DNA of 64,000 bases from assembly GCF_009650765.1 (NCBI RefSeq), contig NZ_CP045740.1:5308001-5372000 (forward strand), read 5' to 3'. The notes below the pieces were generated by a model. It ran no database searches. It saw only the letters and a list, made by a program, of their open reading frames with translations, and was not told the origin of the DNA. The first letter of the stretch is position 1. Each line of letters starts with the position of its first letter. Shown in pieces: positions 10,320 through 21,335 of this stretch. The position numbers and the translations under genes are program-made. The DNA comes from Streptomyces sp. SUK 48 (lineage in GTDB: Bacteria; Actinomycetota; Actinomycetes; Streptomycetales; Streptomycetaceae).

Positions 10320-10511
10320 CGACCGGGTGTGACGCAGCGACCGCGTATGCGCGACATGTGTGACAGAAGAGGGGTATTTGTGACACGGCTGACGCAAAGT
10401 GGAGCGCGGGCCCGCGCATGACCGGCCCCCGGCCCGGGAACGCGCCCGATATCCCCATCGTCCGAATGTCCGGACAAAGCATTGACAGTGTTCCGCGGGC
10501 AGGACTAGAAA
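10320..10511 (+). promoter_or_regulatory. Candidate iol promoter and operator region
   Basis: A sigma70-like promoter TTGACA (10482-10487), 18-bp spacer, TAGAAA (10506-10511) lies about 48 bp before iolC. Just upstream is the perfect palindrome TGTCCGGACA (10467-10476), well placed for a repressor. Further upstream TGTGAC occurs three times (10328, 10359, 10379). The binding proteins are not identified. Between the promoter and the start codon a segment GAGCCGGGACGAA is repeated (about 10519-10548). Confidence 0.55.
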
Positions 10512-10558
10512 GCCGGGGGAGCCGGGACGAACGGGAGAGCCGGGACGAAGGGGAGCCG

Positions 10559-11509
10559 ATGGGGTACGACCTGATCACCATGGGCCGGATCGGGGTGGAC
10601 CTGTATCCGCTCCAGGCCGGGGTGCCGCTCGCGCGGGTGACGTCCTTCGGCAAGTTCCTCGGCGGCTCGGCGGCCAACGTCGCGGTGGCGGCGGCGCGGA
10701 TGGGGCGGACCACCGCCGTGATCACCCGGACCGGCGACGATCCCTTCGGCGCCTATCTGCACGACGCGTTGCGCGACTTCGGCGTCGACGACCGCTGGGT
10801 CACCCCGGTGCCCGGGCTCCCCACCCCCGTCACCTTCTGCGAGATCTTCCCGCCGGACGACTTCCCGCTGTACTTCTACCGGCAGCCCAAGGCCCCCGAC
10901 CTGGAGATCGAGGCGGGCGAGCTGAACCTCGACGCCATCGCCGCCGCCCGCGTCTTCTGGGTGACCGGCACCGGCCTCAGCGAGGAGCCCAGCCGTACGG
11001 CCACCCTCGCGGCCCTCGCCCACCGGAACCGGGCCGGCCTCACCGTCTTCGACCTCGACTGGCGGCCGATGTTCTGGCGCGACCCCGAGGCGGCCCGCCC
11101 CTTCTACGCCGAGGCCCTGCGCCACACCACCGTCGCCGTCGGCAACCTGGACGAGGTGGAGATCGCCACCGGCACCCGCGAACCGCACGCCGCCGCACGG
11201 GCGTTGCTGGACGCGGGGGTCCGGCTCGCCGTGGTGAAACAGGGCCCCAAGGGGGTCCTCGCCGTCGGCGCGGACGGAGCGGCGGTGGAGGTGCCCCCGC
11301 TCCCCGTCACCGTCCTCAACGGCCTCGGCGCCGGAGACGCGTTCGGCGGCTCCCTGTGCCACGGACTGCTGGCCGGCTGGGACCTGGAGGCCACCCTGCG
11401 GGGCGCCAACGCGGCCGGCGCCATCGTCGCCTCCCGCCTGGAGTGCTCCTCCGCGATGCCCACCCCGGCCGAGGTGGCCGCCGTACTCGCCGCGGGAGCC
11501 GTGCGGTGA
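10559..11509 (+). CDS. iolC: 5-dehydro-2-deoxygluconokinase (PfkB family)
   Basis: A 316-residue PfkB sugar kinase. It phosphorylates 5-dehydro-2-deoxygluconate (DKG) with ATP, the fifth step of myo-inositol breakdown. The N-terminal PfkB signature FLGGSAANVAVAAARMG and the C-terminal GLGAGDAFGGS with the catalytic Asp are present. The ATG at 10559 follows AAGGGGAG; the frame is open upstream to 10418 but those 47 residues are low-complexity. It is the first gene of a tight operon in which each gene overlaps or abuts the next. Confidence 0.92.
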   Translation: MGYDLITMGRIGVDLYPLQAGVPLARVTSFGKFLGGSAANVAVAAARMGRTTAVITRTGDDPFGAYLHDALRDFGVDDRWVTPVPGLPTPVTFCEIFPPDDFPLYFYRQPKAPDLEIEAGELNLDAIAAARVFWVTGTGLSEEPSRTATLAALAHRNRAGLTVFDLDWRPMFWRDPEAARPFYAEALRHTTVAVGNLDEVEIATGTREPHAAARALLDAGVRLAVVKQGPKGVLAVGADGAAVEVPPLPVTVLNGLGAGDAFGGSLCHGLLAGWDLEATLRGANAAGAIVASRLECSSAMPTPAEVAAVLAAGAVR

Positions 11510-12504
11510 GCATGGGCGAGGCGCCGGACCGGGCGGGCGGCGCGGGCCGCGCCGGTGGCTCAGGGTCCGCCGGGTCCGGCGTGCGTGTCCCCGTCCCCCG
11601 ACTCCCCGTCGACATCGCCGAGTTGGTCCGTATCCGGGTCCATGACCCCGGGGCGATCGCCGAGGCCGCCGCCCGGCGCAGGCGCCGCCCGCTGTTGGAC
11701 GGCTCCGGCCGGCTGCTGATCGTCGCCGCCGACCACCCCGCCCGCGGCGCCCTCCGCGTCGGCGACCGCGAACTCGCCATGGCCGACCGGGCCGATCTGC
11801 TCGGCCGCCTCTGCCTCGCGCTGTCGCGGCCCGGCGTCGACGGCGTCCTCGCCACCGCCGACATCCTGGACGACCTGCTGCTGCTCGGGGCCCTGGAGGA
11901 CAAGGTGGTGATGGGCTCGATGAACCGCGGCGGGCTGCGCGGCGCGCGCTTCGAACTCGACGACCGGTTCACCGGATACCGTCCCGAGGACATCGCCCGC
12001 CTCGGCTTCGACGCGGGCAAGCTGCTGTTGCGCCTCGACTACACCGACCCCGGCTCCCTGACCACCCTGGAGTCCGCCGCCCGCGCCGTCGACGCGATGG
12101 CCGAACGCCGGCTCCCGGTCTTCGTGGAGCCCTTCATCAGCCGCCGCACCCCCGAGGGCGTCCTGGTCAACGACCTCTCGGCCGAGGCCGTCACCCGCTC
12201 CCTCGCCATCGCCTCGGGCCTCGGCGGCAGTTCGGCCTACACCTGGCTGAAGGTGCCGGTGACCGAGGACCCGCGGGACATGCCCCGGGTCATGGCCGCC
12301 TCGACCCTCCCCGCCGTACTGCTCGGCGGTGACACAGGTGACGCACCCGCCGCCCGGCGCACGGCCCACGAGAAGTGGCGCGCCGCGCTCCACCTGCCCA
12401 CCGTGCGCGGCCTGGTGGCCGGCCGTGCGCTGCTGTACCCGGCGGACGGCGATGTGGCCGCCGCCGTGGACACCGCCACCGCACTGCTGCGAGAGGCCGT
12501 ATGA
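11506..12504 (+). CDS. Aldolase-like (beta/alpha)8-barrel protein of the inositol operon
   Basis: A 332-residue protein. Its GTG overlaps the iolC stop (GTGA), with GGGAG 7 nt before; the ATG at 11512 is an alternative. It resembles the class I aldolase-like barrel protein encoded between iolC and iolB in actinobacteria (Cgl0158-type, often named deoxyribose-phosphate aldolase): LLIVAADHPARG near the N-terminus, DGVLATADILDDLL, and LDYTDPGSL. By position it should split phosphorylated DKG into dihydroxyacetone phosphate and malonate semialdehyde, the IolJ step, as no IolJ is present here. That role is inference. Confidence 0.75.
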   Translation: MSMGEAPDRAGGAGRAGGSGSAGSGVRVPVPRLPVDIAELVRIRVHDPGAIAEAAARRRRRPLLDGSGRLLIVAADHPARGALRVGDRELAMADRADLLGRLCLALSRPGVDGVLATADILDDLLLLGALEDKVVMGSMNRGGLRGARFELDDRFTGYRPEDIARLGFDAGKLLLRLDYTDPGSLTTLESAARAVDAMAERRLPVFVEPFISRRTPEGVLVNDLSAEAVTRSLAIASGLGGSSAYTWLKVPVTEDPRDMPRVMAASTLPAVLLGGDTGDAPAARRTAHEKWRAALHLPTVRGLVAGRALLYPADGDVAAAVDTATALLREAV

Positions 12505-13325
12505 CCAGCGACGACCTGTATCTGCCCCGGGGCACCGCCACGAGCGCCGAGTACGCCCTCGACATCCGCCCCGAGCGCGCCGGATGGACGTACAGCGCCC
12601 TGCGTATCGTCGAGTTGACCCCGGGTGGTAGCCATACGTTCATCACCGGGAACAGTGAGTGGATCGTGCTTCCGCTGGAAGGCGGATGTACCGTTCGAAT
12701 CGAGGAAAGCGAGTTCCAACTCCTGGGTCGGGACAGCGTGTTCGCGGGGGCCTCGGACTTCGCGTACGCGCCCCGTGACGCCCGGGTCCAGATCGCCTCC
12801 GGCGCGGGAGGCCGCTTCGCCCTGGCAGGAGCGAAGTGCGAGCGACGACTCCCCGCCCGCTACGGCCCCGCGCCGGAGGTCCCCGTCGAGCGGCGCGGCA
12901 GCGGCACCTGCGCCCGCCAGGTGCGCAACTTCGCCGCCGCCGACGCCTTCGACTGCGACCGGCTGATCGCCGTCGAGGTCCTCACCCCCGGCGGCAACTG
13001 GTCCTCGTACCCGCCGCACAAGCACGACGAGCACCGGCCGGGCGAGGAGTGCGAGCTGGAGGAGATCTACTACTTCGAGATCGAGGGCCCAAACGGCCTC
13101 GGCTACCAGCGGGTGTTCCCCTCCCGCCCCGGCGGCGCCGACGTCCTCGCCGAGGTCCGCTCCGGCGACGCCGTCCTCGTCCCCGACGGCTGGCACGGCC
13201 CCTCCATCGCCCAGCCGGGACACGCCATGTACTACCTGAACGTCATGGCGGGACCCGGCGGGAACAGGGAGTGGCGGATCCGCTTCCACCCCGACCACAC
13301 CGAGACCACCGGGGGCTACCGATGA
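12501..13325 (+). CDS. iolB: 5-deoxy-glucuronate isomerase
   Basis: A 274-residue bicupin of the IolB family, which converts 5-deoxy-glucuronate to DKG for IolC. The metal-binding cupin segment SSYPPHKHDEH with the downstream ELEEIYYFEI glutamate fits the family, as does VLVPDGWHGPSIA near the C-terminus. The ATG overlaps the preceding stop by 4 nt and its own stop overlaps iolD by 4 nt, so translation is probably coupled throughout. Confidence 0.95.
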   Translation: MTSDDLYLPRGTATSAEYALDIRPERAGWTYSALRIVELTPGGSHTFITGNSEWIVLPLEGGCTVRIEESEFQLLGRDSVFAGASDFAYAPRDARVQIASGAGGRFALAGAKCERRLPARYGPAPEVPVERRGSGTCARQVRNFAAADAFDCDRLIAVEVLTPGGNWSSYPPHKHDEHRPGEECELEEIYYFEIEGPNGLGYQRVFPSRPGGADVLAEVRSGDAVLVPDGWHGPSIAQPGHAMYYLNVMAGPGGNREWRIRFHPDHTETTGGYR

Positions 13326-15193
13326 CGACCCGGCTCACCGTCGCCCAGGCGCTCGTCCGCTTCCTCACCGCCCAGCACACCGAACGCGACGGCGAGCGGC
13401 GCCGGCTGATCGGCGCCACCTGGGGCATCTTCGGCCACGGAAACGTCGCGGGCATCGGGCAGGCACTGGTCGAGTACGCGGGCGTGATGCCGTACCACCA
13501 GGGCCGCAACGAGCAGTCCATGGTGCACGCGGCCGTCGGCTACGCCCGCCAGTGCGGCCGCCTCGCCACCCACGCGGTGACGACCTCCATCGGCCCCGGC
13601 GCCACCAACCTCGTCACCGGTGCCGCCCTCGCCACCGTCAACCACCTGCCCGTCCTGCTGCTCCCCGGCGACGTCTTCGCCACCCGCCCCGCCGACCCGG
13701 TCCTCCAGCAGCTGGAGGTGCCGTACGCGGGCGACGTCTCGGTCAACGACACCCTGCGCCCGGTCTCCCGCTACTTCGACCGGATCACCCGCCCCGAACA
13801 GCTGATCCCGAGCGCGCTCGCGGCCATGCGGGTGCTCACCGACCCCGTGGACACCGGCGCCGTCACCCTCGCCCTGCCGCAGGACGTGCAGGCGGAGGCG
13901 TACGACTGGCCCGAGGAGTTCTTCGCCGAGCGGGTGTGGACCGTACGCCGCCCGGGGCCCGACCCCGCCGAACTGGCCCGCGCGGCGGCGGCCGTCCGGG
14001 CCGCCCGCCGGCCCCTGCTCGTCGCGGGCGGCGGGGTCCGCCACAGCCGCGCCGAGGCGGCCCTCGCCGCGTTCGCCGAGGCGACCGGCATCCCCGTCGC
14101 CTCCACCCAGGCGGGCAAGGGCGCGCTGCGGTACGACCATCCGCGGGACGTCGGCGGGATCGGCCACACCGGCACCGCGACCGCCGACGACCTGGCGCGC
14201 ACCGCGGACCTGGTGATCGGCGTCGGCACCCGCTTCACCGACTTCACCACCGCCTCCGGCACCCTCTTCCAGCACCCGGACGTCCGCTTCCTGCACCTCA
14301 ACATCGCGCCCCACGACGCCCACAAGCTGGCCGCGCTGCCCCTGGTCGCGGACGCCCGCACCGGCCTGGAGGCGCTGACCGGGGCGCTGGCGTCCTACAC
14401 GACGGACGGCGCGTACGCGGACGCGTACACGGCGGCCAAGGAGCGCTGGGAGCGGCGCGTCGACGCCTGCTTCGCGAGCCCCGACCCCGAGGCGCGGCCG
14501 ACCCAGCACCAGGTCCTCGGCGCGCTCGACGCCCTGGTGGACGAGTCGGACATCGTGATCAACGCGGCCGGTTCGCTCCCCGGTGATCTGCACCAGCTGT
14601 GGCGGGCGCGCTCGCGCGACCAGTACCACCTGGAGTACGGCTACTCCTGCATGGGCTACGAGATGCCGGCCGCGCTCGGCGTGAAGCTGGCGGCGCCCGA
14701 GCGGAACGTCTGGGCGCTGGTCGGGGACGGCACGTATCTGATGATGCCGACCGAGATCGTGACCGCCGTGCAGGAGGGCGTCGCGATCAAGGTGCTGCTG
14801 GTGCAGAACCACGGGTACGCGTCCATCGGAGGGCTCTCGGAGACGGTGGGCGGCGAGCGGTTCGGCACCGCGTACCGGTTCAGGACGGAGGAGGGCACCT
14901 ACACGGGCGCCCCGCTGCCCGTCGATCTCGCGGCCAACGCGGCCAGCCTGGGGATGCGGGTCCTGCGGGCGGGGAACGTGCGGGAACTGCGCGCGGCGCT
15001 CGCCGAGGCGCGGGCCGCCGACACTCCCACATGTGTCTACGTCGAGACCAAAACGTCCGACACTGTGTCGGGCGCGCCCGGGGCGCAGTCCTGGTGGGAT
15101 GTTCCCGTGGCCGCGAGCGCGACCCGAACACCCGCGGTCACGGCACGTGAGCAGTACGAACGGCACGTCTCGACCCGACGCCGCCATCTGTGA
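13322..15193 (+). CDS. iolD: 3D-(3,5/4)-trihydroxycyclohexane-1,2-dione hydrolase
   Basis: A 623-residue thiamine-diphosphate enzyme that opens the inositol ring product to 5-deoxy-glucuronate. The N-terminal ThDP glutamate is in YHQGRNEQSMVHAA, and the C-terminal ThDP/Mg motif starts with VGDGTYLMM and ends at the Asn-containing VQNHGYASIGG. Length and domain order (Pyr, central, PP) are normal. It sits between iolB and mmsA. IolG and IolE, needed for the first steps, are not in the window. Confidence 0.96.
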   Translation: MTTRLTVAQALVRFLTAQHTERDGERRRLIGATWGIFGHGNVAGIGQALVEYAGVMPYHQGRNEQSMVHAAVGYARQCGRLATHAVTTSIGPGATNLVTGAALATVNHLPVLLLPGDVFATRPADPVLQQLEVPYAGDVSVNDTLRPVSRYFDRITRPEQLIPSALAAMRVLTDPVDTGAVTLALPQDVQAEAYDWPEEFFAERVWTVRRPGPDPAELARAAAAVRAARRPLLVAGGGVRHSRAEAALAAFAEATGIPVASTQAGKGALRYDHPRDVGGIGHTGTATADDLARTADLVIGVGTRFTDFTTASGTLFQHPDVRFLHLNIAPHDAHKLAALPLVADARTGLEALTGALASYTTDGAYADAYTAAKERWERRVDACFASPDPEARPTQHQVLGALDALVDESDIVINAAGSLPGDLHQLWRARSRDQYHLEYGYSCMGYEMPAALGVKLAAPERNVWALVGDGTYLMMPTEIVTAVQEGVAIKVLLVQNHGYASIGGLSETVGGERFGTAYRFRTEEGTYTGAPLPVDLAANAASLGMRVLRAGNVRELRAALAEARAADTPTCVYVETKTSDTVSGAPGAQSWWDVPVAASATRTPAVTAREQYERHVSTRRRHL

Positions 15194-15210
15194 ACAAGGA
15201 GTCTCTGGGC

Positions 15211-16713
<1,503 letters not shown>

Positions 16714-16742
16714 GCGTGAGGTAACCCCGCCGCTCTCCCTCC

Positions 16743-16781
16743 GTCAGGCCGTCCGGATACCGGACGGCCTGACATTTTTTT
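16743..16781 (+). terminator. Rho-independent terminator of the inositol operon
   Basis: Perfect 14-bp stem GTCAGGCCGTCCGG (16743-16756), loop ATA, CCGGACGGCCTGAC (16760-16773), then A and seven T. It is one of the clearest intrinsic terminators in the window. Confidence 0.95.
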
Positions 16782-17111
16782 GAAACGTCGGCTGCGGTTC
16801 CCGTTCATGTGGAGGAAACGGGTGACGAAGGGGTTGCCGGGAGATGACCTTCGAAAGCAAGGTCAGAACACATACAGGCTTGATGGATGCACCTGTAGGC
16901 CCTTGTTGCCTGCGAATCTGATCCACAGCGGTGCGTGTCCTCGGTGCGGATTCCGAAGGTAAACACCCATTGACGTGGCGGTTTTCGTCGGGGTTCTCTA
17001 TGGGCGCCGGGAGCGGACGAAGACGACCGTACGACGACGATCCGCCGGAGGCTGATAGCGCTCCCGACCCCTCACCCTCACGCACGACACGAGTCGATCG
17101 GATTCCGCCGC
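16782..17111. other. Intergenic region before the APC permease
   Basis: About 330 bp with no convincing coding sequence. A short frame (16780-16962) has Cys-rich ends but poor coding bias and no ribosome binding site, so I do not call it. TTGACG at 16970-16975 may be a -35 box for the permease; the -10 is unclear. Base composition is lower in GC than in the genes on either side. Confidence 0.4.
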
Positions 17112-18512
17112 ATGACCGACACGCTCCGCCCTGTCGAGACGAGCCTCCCCGAGGCCACGGACAGCCCTCAGAAGCTCAAGCGCTCCATCGGCGTGGTCGG
17201 CGGCACCCTCCTGACCCTCTCGTGCGTCACACCGGCCTCCACGCTCTTCGTGATCGTGCCGGACCTCTTCTCCAGCCTGGGCACCGCGACCGCGCTCTGC
17301 CTCGCCATCGGCGCGCTGCTCTGTATCCCGGTCGCCTTCTGCTACTCCGAGCTGGGCACCCTGATCCCCAGCGCGGGCGGCGAGTACGCCATGGTCTCCA
17401 CCCTGGCGGGCCGGCTCTCCGGCTGGCTGGCCTTCGTGATGTCGCTCCTCGTCGTGATGATCGTCCCCCCGGTCATCGCGATGGGCACCGCCGACTACCT
17501 CGCCCCGCTCGTCCACCTCGACCCGTCCTGGACGGGCGCCGGCGTGATGATCGCGGCCACCCTCGCGGGCCTGCTCGACCTGCGCGCCAACGCCTGGATC
17601 ACCGGCATCTTCCTGGTCCTCGAGGTCATCGCGGCCGGCGTCGTCGCCGTCCTGGGCTTCGCCCACTCCCACCGCGGCCTGGGCGCCCTCACCTCCTTCC
17701 AGATCGCCGGCGAGCACGCCCACGTCAACCCGGTGACGGGCATGATGGTCCTCTCGGGGCTCGCCATCGCGCTCTTCGCCACCCAGGGCTTCTCCACCGC
17801 CGTCTACCTCTCCGAGGAGCTGGAGAACCCGCGCCGCAACGTCGCCCGCACCGTCCTCGCGACGCTGGCCATCTCCAGCGTGGTCATCCTGGTCCCGGTC
17901 ACCGCGATCACCCTGGGCGCCGGTGACCTCACCTCCCTGACCGGCGGCAACATCTCCAGCATGGTCATCGCCTGGAGCAACTCGGCCGTCGGCACCTTCG
18001 TCAGCCTCTGCGTCGCCCTCGCGATCATCAACGCGGGCATCGTGATGGTCATCCAGAACTCCCGCGTCCTGTTCGCCTCCGCCCGCGACAAGGCATGGCC
18101 CTCGCCGGTCAACAACGCCCTGTCCAAGCTCGGCCGCTTCGGCTCCCCCTGGGTCGCCACCCTGGTCGTGGGCGTCCCCGGCGCCTTCCTCTGCTTCGTC
18201 AACCTGGACACGCTCTACGGCGTGACCGGCGTCGCCGTCACCGCCCTCTACCTGCTGGTGGCCGTCGCCGCCCTGCTCGCCCGCCGCGGCCACCACGGCA
18301 CCCGCAGGGCCTGGCGGATGCCGCTGTGGCCCGCCATGCCGGTCCTGCTGATCGCCGTCCTGCTCTACATCCTGGTCGAGCAGGAGGTCTCGTACCTGAT
18401 CTGGACCGGCGGCATCACCCTCGTCGCGACCCTCTACTGGGCGCTCTACCTCCGCCCCCGCCAGGAGACCCGCTGGCTGGTGTCCGTCCCCGAGGACACC
18501 CAGGAGGTCTGA
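17112..18512 (+). CDS. APC-superfamily amino acid permease
   Basis: A 466-residue integral membrane protein with about 12 hydrophobic segments. GGTLLTLSCVTPASTLFVIV near the N-terminus and the later segment EELENPRRNVARTVLAT are typical of amino acid/polyamine permeases of the APC family. The substrate cannot be told. The ATG at 17112 begins MTDTLRPVE; the ribosome binding site is poor. It is monocistronic, bounded by terminators at 16743 and 18531. Being next to the inositol operon does not show a functional link. Confidence 0.85.
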   Translation: MTDTLRPVETSLPEATDSPQKLKRSIGVVGGTLLTLSCVTPASTLFVIVPDLFSSLGTATALCLAIGALLCIPVAFCYSELGTLIPSAGGEYAMVSTLAGRLSGWLAFVMSLLVVMIVPPVIAMGTADYLAPLVHLDPSWTGAGVMIAATLAGLLDLRANAWITGIFLVLEVIAAGVVAVLGFAHSHRGLGALTSFQIAGEHAHVNPVTGMMVLSGLAIALFATQGFSTAVYLSEELENPRRNVARTVLATLAISSVVILVPVTAITLGAGDLTSLTGGNISSMVIAWSNSAVGTFVSLCVALAIINAGIVMVIQNSRVLFASARDKAWPSPVNNALSKLGRFGSPWVATLVVGVPGAFLCFVNLDTLYGVTGVAVTALYLLVAVAALLARRGHHGTRRAWRMPLWPAMPVLLIAVLLYILVEQEVSYLIWTGGITLVATLYWALYLRPRQETRWLVSVPEDTQEV

Positions 18513-18530
18513 GCCCTCCCCGGCGCGCGC

Positions 18531-18568
18531 GGCCCCCGGAACCCCCTCACCTCCGGTACCGGGGGGCC
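18531..18568 (+). terminator. Hairpin downstream of the APC permease
   Basis: GGCCCCCGG (18531-18539) pairs with CCGGGGGGCC (18559-18568), starting 18 nt after the stop codon. It has no T-run. Confidence 0.6.
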
Positions 18569-18683
18569 GCGCCGCGCTACCACGGATGAAGTACGAGACC
18601 GCCGGCCCTACTCCCCGGGGAGGGGCCCCGGTTCCGCCCTGGGGGGTCCGGCGGATGTCAGTGGCGGCCCGTACCGTTGAGGC

Positions 18684-21335
18684 ATGGATCTTCGTGTGGC
18701 CCGGCTGCGAGGGCTGCTCAGGGGACCGCGGCGGCTGGTGGCCGCCGCGGCCGCCGTCGTGGTGCTCGCGGGCGCCGGGACCTGGACGGCGGCCGCCTCC
18801 GGCGGACCCGAACCCGTGCACCGCGCCGACCGGACGATGGCCATGCCGGGCGGCGTGCGCCTGGACACCTCGTACTTCACCGCGGGCCCCGCGGGACGCC
18901 GGCCCGCCGTCCTGCTCGCGCACGGCTTCGGCGGCAGCAAGGACGACATGCGCGAACAGGCCGAGGACCTCGCCCGCGACGGATACGCGGTCCTGACCTG
19001 GTCCGCGCGCGGCTTCGGCCGATCCACCGGAAAGATCGGGCTGAACGACCCGAAGACCGAGGTCGCCGACGTCTCCCGGCTCATCGACTGGCTCGCGAAG
19101 CAGCCCCAGGTACGGCTCGACAAGCCCGGCGACCCCCGTGTGGGCGTGGCCGGCGGTTCGTACGGCGGCGCCGTCTCCCTGCTCGCCGCGGGCCACGACC
19201 CGCGGGTGGACGCCATCGCCCCGGCCCTGACCTACTGGAACCTCGCCGACGCCCTGTTCCCGGACGGCGTCTACAAGAAGCTGTGGGCCGGGGTCTTCTT
19301 CGGCGAGGGCGGCGGCTGCGCCCGCTTCGAGCCCGCCCTGTGCCGGATGTACGAACGGGTCGCCACCTCCGGCACCCCCGACCCGGCCGCCCGCGCCCTG
19401 CTCCAGGAGCGCTCGCCGTCCGCCGTCGGCTCCCGGATCAAGGTGCCCACCCTGCTGGTGCAGGGCCAGACCGACTCGCTCTTCCCGCTCGGCCAGGCCG
19501 ACGCCGCCGCGCACGCCATCGAGGCCAACGGCGCCCCCGTCGACGTCGACTGGATCGCGGGCGGCCATGACGGCGGCGACCTGGAGACCGGCCGCGTCCA
19601 GCACCGGGTGCGCGCCTGGTTCGACCGGTACCTGAAGGGCGACCGGTCCGCCGACACCGGCCCCGCCTTCCGCGTCACCCGCACCGGCGGCGTCGACTCC
19701 ACGGACGGCACCGCCCAGCTGCGCGGCGCGAGCGCGGACGCCTACCCGGGTCTGCGCGCCGACCGGCACACCATCGCCCTGTCCGGCCGCACCCAGCACT
19801 TCGCCAACCCGGCCGGCGCGAGCCCGCCCGCCGTCTCCGCGCTGCCCGGCCTCGGCGGTTCCGGCGGCCTCGGCCAGTTGTCCGCGCTCGGCCTCGGCAC
19901 CGCCCTCGACTTCCCCGGCCAGTACGCCCGCTTCGACTCCGCGCCGCTCACCCGCACCCTGCAGATCACCGGCACCCCGACCGCCCGCGTCCAGGTGACC
20001 TCCACCAGCGGCGACGCCGTCCTGTTCGGCAAGGTCTACGACGTCGGCCCGGACGGCACGCACCAGGTGCTGCCCGCCCAGCTCGTCACCCCCCTGCGGG
20101 TGACCGGCGCAAAGGGCGGCAAGGACGTCACGGTCACCCTCCCGGCGATCGACCACGAGGTGCAGAAGGGCCACCGGCTCCGCCTGGTCCTCGCCGCCAC
20201 CGACCTGGGCTACGCCTCACCGGCCGCCCCGGCCACGTACACCGTCGCCCTGAAGAGCGCGCTGAGCGTGCCGACCGCGCCCGCCGTGCGCACCGCCGCG
20301 GCCCCGCTGCCCTCCTGGGTGTGGTGGCTGCCGCCGGCCGGCGCGGCCATCGCGGCCGCCCTGCTGCTGACCGCCCGCCGCCGTACGGCCGCCCCGGCGC
20401 CCGATGCGGCACTGGCCGAGGTTCCGCTGGTCATCCAGGACCTGAGCAAGCGGTACGCCCGATCCGCCGACCGGTACGCGGTGCGCGAGCTGTCCTTCCG
20501 CGTCGAGCGCGGCCAGGTGCTCGGGCTGCTCGGGCCCAACGGCGCAGGCAAGACCACCACCCTGCGCATGCTGATGGGCCTGATCACCCCGGACGGCGGC
20601 GAGATCCGCGTCTTCGGGCACGCCGTCCGCCCGGGCGCCCCGGTGCTCTCCCGGGTCGGCGCCTTCGTGGAGGGCGCGGGCTTTTTGCCGCACCTGTCCG
20701 GGCGGGAGAACCTGGAGCTGTACTGGCGGGCCACCGGCCGCCCCGCCGAGGACGCCCGGCTGGACGAAGCCCTGGAGATCGCCGGGCTCGGCGACGCCCT
20801 CGCCCGCGCCGTGCGCACGTACTCCCAGGGCATGCGCCAGCGCCTGGCCATCGCCCAGGCCATGCTCGGCCTGCCCGATCTGCTCATCCTGGACGAGCCC
20901 ACCAACGGCCTCGACCCGCCCCAGATACGCGAGATGCGCGAGGTGATGATCCGCTACGCGGCCGCCGGACGCACCGTGATCGTCTCCAGCCACCTCCTCT
21001 CCGAGGTCGAGCAGTCCTGCACCCACCTCGTGGTGATGGACCGCGGCCGGCTCGTCCAGGCCGGACCGGTGCGGGACATCATCGGCTCCGGCGACACCCT
21101 GCTCGTCGGCACCGCGGGCCCCGTGGAGGGGCCGGTGGTGGAGAAGGTGGCCGCCCTGCCCGGCGTCGCCTCCGCCGTGCGCACCGACGACGGGCTGCTG
21201 ATCCGCCTGGCGACGGGCGGCACCGCCGAGCGGCTGGTCGTGGAGCTGGTGAAGCTGTCGGTACCCGTCGCCTCGGTCGGCCCGCACCGCCGCCTGGAAG
21301 ACGCGTTCCTCACCCTGATCGGAGGTTCCGCATGA
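18684..21335 (+). CDS. Fusion of S15-type hydrolase and ABC transporter ATPase
   Basis: An 883-residue protein joining two modules. Residues 1-35 look like a signal anchor (LVAAAAAVVVLAGAGTW). Residues about 50-520 are an alpha/beta hydrolase of the X-Pro dipeptidyl-peptidase (S15) type: HGFGGSKDD, nucleophile GGSYGG near residue 160, GGHDGGD, and a C-terminal jelly-roll. A membrane helix follows (WVWWLPPAGAAIAAALLL, about 545-562). Residues 575-883 are an ABC ATPase: GPNGAGKTT (about 616), YSQGMRQRLAIAQAM, LLILDEPTNGLDPPQI. Topology places the hydrolase outside and the ATPase inside. The permease gene at 21332 overlaps its stop by 4 nt. The transported substrate is unknown. Confidence 0.88.
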   Translation: MDLRVARLRGLLRGPRRLVAAAAAVVVLAGAGTWTAAASGGPEPVHRADRTMAMPGGVRLDTSYFTAGPAGRRPAVLLAHGFGGSKDDMREQAEDLARDGYAVLTWSARGFGRSTGKIGLNDPKTEVADVSRLIDWLAKQPQVRLDKPGDPRVGVAGGSYGGAVSLLAAGHDPRVDAIAPALTYWNLADALFPDGVYKKLWAGVFFGEGGGCARFEPALCRMYERVATSGTPDPAARALLQERSPSAVGSRIKVPTLLVQGQTDSLFPLGQADAAAHAIEANGAPVDVDWIAGGHDGGDLETGRVQHRVRAWFDRYLKGDRSADTGPAFRVTRTGGVDSTDGTAQLRGASADAYPGLRADRHTIALSGRTQHFANPAGASPPAVSALPGLGGSGGLGQLSALGLGTALDFPGQYARFDSAPLTRTLQITGTPTARVQVTSTSGDAVLFGKVYDVGPDGTHQVLPAQLVTPLRVTGAKGGKDVTVTLPAIDHEVQKGHRLRLVLAATDLGYASPAAPATYTVALKSALSVPTAPAVRTAAAPLPSWVWWLPPAGAAIAAALLLTARRRTAAPAPDAALAEVPLVIQDLSKRYARSADRYAVRELSFRVERGQVLGLLGPNGAGKTTTLRMLMGLITPDGGEIRVFGHAVRPGAPVLSRVGAFVEGAGFLPHLSGRENLELYWRATGRPAEDARLDEALEIAGLGDALARAVRTYSQGMRQRLAIAQAMLGLPDLLILDEPTNGLDPPQIREMREVMIRYAAAGRTVIVSSHLLSEVEQSCTHLVVMDRGRLVQAGPVRDIIGSGDTLLVGTAGPVEGPVVEKVAALPGVASAVRTDDGLLIRLATGGTAERLVVELVKLSVPVASVGPHRRLEDAFLTLIGGSA

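Noticed and set aside
16780..16962. 60-codon frame with Cys at both ends after the inositol terminator
   Set aside because: It starts inside the terminator tail, lacks a ribosome binding site and has poor codon bias.
16998..20174. Open frame of over 1000 codons on the minus strand
   Set aside because: Its sequence is Gly/Asp/Glu/Arg/Val-rich shadow of the APC permease and S15-ABC genes, with no domains.
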